A DNA stretch of 64,000 bases, taken from NCBI RefSeq assembly GCF_964204645.1, contig NC_134035.1:4528501-4592500 (forward strand). Reading direction: 5' to 3'. A model generated the notes under the pieces. It had not been told where the DNA came from and ran no database searches. It worked only from the letters and a program-made list of their open reading frames with translations. This DNA comes from Tubulanus polymorphus. Taxonomy: Eukaryota; Nemertea; Palaeonemertea; Tubulaniformes; Tubulanidae. The first letter of the stretch is position 1. Each line of letters opens with the position of its first letter. Made by a program: the position numbers and the translations under genes. Positions 60,075 to 64,000 of the stretch are shown in pieces.

Positions 60075-62220
60075 CGTGTACGCATCAAAAAAACCAAATC
60101 AGTATTTCTCGTTATAAGATAATAACAAATACTGAAAATCAGGAACAGTTAGCAGTTCTGTGCGAGCAACGGTTTCGTAATAGCTTCCATTATTGCTAGA
60201 TACGCGAATACATTTTTATTTCATTCGAAAAAGTTGTTTCTGCAATTTACTTCACGATCAAAGCAGAAGATCATAATTTACGGTACTCTGGCCAAAAGAG
60301 CCTATTTTCTAGTAAGAATAACGGATACCGACGCCATATAGAACCGCTCAAAATTTGAAATAAAACATACGCGGTTTGCATGCCTACGTTGCGTATGAAA
60401 ATATTAACGGTTTGAATTAACCGATTTTCGAATTCAAATAAACAGTATAGATAATGAATGCTAATTTCTGAGACTAGATCACAAATTTCAGCGCAACGTT
60501 TAGAAAGGAATGATGTTGTTAGTACGGTTTCCGCGGAGGATTAGGTATATTTTTTTGTGCAGAAATATTACGCATTCAAACATAAGAAAAAATTTGCAAT
60601 AATGACATTTTATTCTTTTTCCTCAACCGATCTAACGGAAAAACACAGCCCTCCACCCCAGATATCTAACGCATTTCAGAACGAAAAAAAAAAGAAAATG
60701 GTGTCGTCACAAAATATTTTAAATTTTACCAGCTATATGTTTACTATATCGACCTACGCGTTGTGTGTATACGCCGCGTTTGTGTTGTTGAAATTAGGGT
60801 GGGTCCAAACTAACCAACCGTTACAAAACGCCTCGTCGCATCAGGCAACAACACGACGAGAATTTGGTCTGAAACGCTGTTTATGATATTCGAATAAATT
60901 TGATAGTATTGTAGTTTCTGCACACGTATAGTGTTACTATATCTGAAAATAATACATATATGTTGCTTTTGTAGTATTGTTTTGTTATTAAATCAATTTT
61001 GCGTCCAATGTAGCTTGTACCGAACTACATATATATGGCTGGCTATACGAAAATACCTTCATCCAAACAAGCCTTTGGTTGTTTTTCTTTCGCTATACGT
61101 TTTCACTGTCTTTTGTTATTCTAATAATTTCTCGAAATCTTAATTCGGAATTCGGAGTTTGATATTCTACGCTTCAAACACAATCTTCAATTTTACAAAC
61201 TGCTCATGATTTCAGCGTCCTTTGGACAAGAAATGAAGTCGGTCCCGATTAATTTCGAATGAAAAAATATTAGTTTTTTTACGCTAAATATCCATGCAGG
61301 CCTATAATCGCACAAAATGATATTGCAGTATCAAGCATTTTCGAATATACAAAATATGAATTTACTCTCAGTAGAATTTAAGTGATATTTTATTCGTTGA
61401 TCATTTCACTAATTTTGGCCGTAAAACATATGATGTATACTGGATTTAATAAACAAATCGTGAATTTCGAAAACAATAATTTGTGAAGAAGATTTGGCAA
61501 CGAATACAGTTTTAAATTGGCCACGATTTCTACAGAATTCAAAGCATAGAATATTTTATGCTTTCATTTCATTTTGGTATCTAATGCATATCATATATTT
61601 CATGGCTCTATTATCTTGCGATAAGAAAACATGATTTTGATGCTAGATAGTATCAAACCTTTTGGGGGTGGCTATAGATTTAGGATTTACGGGTCTTAAT
61701 ACCGGAATCATTGCAATATTTCAGCTGCTAACAATAATTTATGAATGATATTTCCTGTTAACAACCAAAGCCTTATTTTGTATCTGAAAATCCTACGCGT
61801 GACCGGGTGCAAATCGGCGCCGATTTCTAGGGATTTCATAATTAGAAGAACAACTGACTAATTCTCTTCTTGTGATTAGCGTATTGTTTTCACCGAATCG
61901 TCTAAACTAAATTTGAAAAAAAAGAAAATCTGCAACACTCACGCTGTGCTGAAATATTTATGAATATGTCTAAACGGTGAGGCTACTTCAATTTGATTAC
62001 TATACAATTTCAATATTGATGTCACCGAATGTTGACCTTTTGCCCGCGGTCCCGGGAGACCGGAACCGGAAATATACGGTGACGTAATTAAGCCGAAATT
62101 TTTTTAAAGTCGGAAGAATCATTCCGAAATATTTCTATTTTCACTTCGCGCGTACGCGTTGGTGCGTGGTACACGGGCTCGGATAGCTCCCCACCCCCCG
62201 ATGAAGCCCAGCGCCACACG
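60075..62220. other. Interval without a supported gene
   Basis: AT-rich DNA with no repeats or RNA genes recognised. A 109-codon frame at 60,557-60,886 contains one hydrophobic stretch (about residues 58-82) that could span a membrane, but lacks any other support. Confidence 0.5.
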
Positions 62221-62221
62221 A

Positions 62222-62354
62222 CGCTGAAAAACACGGAAACAGGAGACAGAAACGTGTTTCGAGAAACGAGAAACACGCCTTTTCGGGAAACAATGTTTCC
62301 GCGATCAAACACGTTTGATTCCGCGTTTCTGCGTTTCCGTGTTTTCTGCGTGCG
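62222..62354. repeat. Cluster of nested dyads (cloverleaf-like)
   Basis: Three perfect hairpins stand in a row: CGTGTTTC/GAAACACG (62,253-62,277, loop 9), GGAAAC/GTTTCC (62,286-62,300, loop 3) and ATCAAAC/GTTTGAT (62,304-62,319, loop 2). They are enclosed by a longer inverse pair built on AAAACACGGAAAC (62,228-62,240) and GTTTCCGTGTTTT (62,333-62,345), extended on both sides by CGCxGAAA and CAGAAACG elements. The words GAAAC and GTTTC recur throughout. It could be a foldback element or the template of a structured RNA. Confidence 0.7.
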
Positions 62355-63299
62355 TTGAGGGCTAAAACGGCGAGGCACAAATCTAGCTAATTAAAACGTA
62401 TACATTTTTGTCTGACTTACCCGACGCGCATCCGTCGACGTGAGATTTAAATCCACCATCCGTTTGGCGACGAATGCGCGGCGGGAAATCTGGTGCAATT
62501 ATATAAACGAAGACCAAGGGAACTTTATTGACAATAGATAAAGCTAAAACTGTGCTCATATTTGAAATCCATTGTCAATCTATAGCTATTTCATGGATTC
62601 TGAGTAGAGCGCCGTGCACAGTATAGTGAAATCGTTTCATTCGTTTGGACTCGACGGCACGGACGAACACGACAGAAATCGGTAGTAACCCGATTCGTGA
62701 CACGGACAAGCGTGCGAGTGCTGCTTCTGGCTACCGGAGGCAACCGTCGGGTATATGTTGATAACCGGAGGGGAGGAATAGGGAGGAGAATAACAGGCGC
62801 CCAATCCGTTTAGGGGATTTTGAGCAAAATACTTAACATATTGAATATGTAACAAATTACAATTTAACAAATTTTGTTTCCTCGATTTAAACAGAAAAAA
62901 TTAATATATTCCCTCTGAGTGTCCCTGAATTGTATAGATTACTATTCAAGACATTCATACCCGAGTCAAAAATTATTTTTAAAGATATTTTCGTGATTTC
63001 TAGCAACTTCCCTCGAGATATTCAACTTAATTCGTTCGACTCAGTTACCCCGAGGTATAAGTTTGATTTCAACATTTGTCTAGAAATATTCAACGCTTCG
63101 TGTGAACGCGCGATTTGAACGTGACGTCACTGAGTTATTAATAAATAATAATGTACGCGATGGATCAAGTTGCAGAACAGCCCCTCGCGCGCCTCCGACT
63201 CCATTGTAGCTCGGTATCGGAAAGTTGGAAACTTCTATCGGTAACTGATAAAATTTCGCCGGCGAATTGCTTAATCGAAGCGCGAGATAATGCAAAATC
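62355..63299. other. Interval without a supported gene
   Basis: Mixed AT-rich and CG-containing DNA. Short frames at 62,637-62,870 and 62,930-63,295 have no recognisable domain. Confidence 0.5.
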
Positions 63300-63640
63300 T
63301 AATACAATATTTCATTTCTAACGATCGGTAGCCCGGGCGCGCGCGCGAGCCGTTTGCCTGATTCGCTCTGCGAGGCCGCGTTGATTGGATAACCATCGAC
63401 CTGGCGGCATCGACCCGCGCGTCACGACGACCGCCGCCGTAATTTTCCAATTTCGCGTTCTTTCTCTCCGTTCGCCGTTCGAGTTTGTTTTAGAATCGAA
63501 CGCGGCGACAAAAAGAACCCGAATCACGCACAGAACGCACAGAACGCACAGAACGCAGAGACGAAACGTCGTTGTCGAAGTTTATAGATCGTCGCCGGTG
63601 TTTATGCAAAGAGTAATTATTCGCTAACGAGGTTTTGAGC
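63300..63640. promoter_or_regulatory. CpG-rich region, possible promoter of a gene outside the window
   Basis: High CpG density including GGGCGCGCGCGCGAGCC (63,335), a local 9-bp repeat of ACGCACAGA (63,526-63,558) and purine/pyrimidine-rich flanks. The composition differs sharply from the satellite side. No ATG with a recognisable N-terminus follows in the window. Confidence 0.3.
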
Positions 63641-63740
63641 GGTGTGACGATTGAATTCAACGATTGCGCCGACTCCGCCCGGAAAGGTCATTACGCGAGC
63701 AAAATCTAATTTTTAACTCGCGTCACTAAGACAAGTGGCT

Positions 63741-63990
63741 TTCTCGCTGTACAGCCAGTTAACCATAATGAGATAAGGGCCAAATGAACGGGCATTAAGC
63801 GATTTGTAATTGGCCATGTGTCACATATTTGCCTTGTAATCAATTTATCAAAGTCAGGCGGTCGTGTGGGCCTTGTAAAAAGCCCTCAAATGTTTTGAGG
63901 TGCCGTTTTCTAAATGAACTCTTTAAGATGTTAACTCACTCCCTTATCTCATGAAATCTTACGAAATGTTCTTGCATATTGGTCGGGCAT
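63741..63990. promoter_or_regulatory. Candidate conserved regulatory element with paired GATA motifs
   Basis: ATGAGATAAGGG (63,768-63,779) is perfectly inverse to CCCTTATCTCAT (63,941-63,952), about 160 bp apart. Between them are a perfect stem CCTCAAA/TTTGAGG (63,884-63,900) and the homeodomain-type words TGTAATTGG and TAATCAATTTATC. No coding frame crosses it. The texture suggests a developmental enhancer, by inference only. Confidence 0.3.
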
Positions 63991-64000
63991 AGGCAGGCAA

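Noticed and set aside
60557-60886. 109-codon frame with one hydrophobic segment
   Set aside because: A single possible membrane span in AT-rich DNA is weak evidence; A-run-rich start region and no recognised family.
62088-62380. Two overlapping minus-strand frames (96 and 79 codons)
   Set aside because: They run over the nested-dyad cluster; the repeated GAAAC/GTTTC words explain the open frames.

Overview
This is an animal nuclear DNA window: protein-coding sequence is split into short exons by GT-AG introns of about 95-500 bp, and the only recognisable genes are secreted multidomain metalloproteases of the astacin family. Long satellite DNA, minisatellites, (TA)n tracts and foldback repeats make up much of the rest. 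A marine invertebrate, perhaps a spiralian, fits the style of the repeats, but nothing here fixes the phylum.

Left half (1 to about 31,004): one essentially uninterrupted satellite array with a monomer of about 101 bp, roughly 300 copies, entering from the left edge of the window. It is a mosaic of large internal duplications (offsets near 2.0, 3.3, 4.05, 4.34 and 5.05 kb), contains a recurrent multi-monomer cassette and one inverted block at 15.5-16.0 kb, and becomes degenerate toward its right end (about 29.2-31.0 kb).

Middle (31-49.5 kb): a transition zone of small repeats and mobile-element debris (31-36 kb), then two tandem copies of a unit of about 6.6-6.7 kb (36,08x-42,79x and 42,79x-49,380). 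Each unit carries one intact 14-exon gene on the + strand, encoding 677 and 676 residues. The predicted protein is signal peptide, short propeptide with an FxGD motif, astacin catalytic domain (HExxHxxGFxHE and SIMHY Met-turn), two thrombospondin type-1 modules and two MAM-like modules. Older remnants of the upstream region lie at 34.2-35.3 kb, and a truncated third unit start lies at 49,381-49,487, so the locus has gained or lost copies repeatedly. Both enzymes keep all catalytic residues. They differ most in the exon that carries the first part of the zinc site, and in their putative promoters.

Right part (49.5-64 kb): no gene that I can support. It holds CpG-rich segments, a degenerate tRNA-like (SINE-type) fragment, several foldback elements (53.9, 56.1-57.0, 57.15 kb), one of which has a hammerhead-like core, a minisatellite of about 59 bp (59.46-60.07 kb), a cluster of nested dyads at 62.2-62.35 kb, and a terminal stretch (63.3-64.0 kb) that looks like a CpG-rich promoter or conserved regulatory region of a gene lying outside the window.

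All calls come from reading the sequence by eye; no alignment, HMM or RNA-seq support was available.
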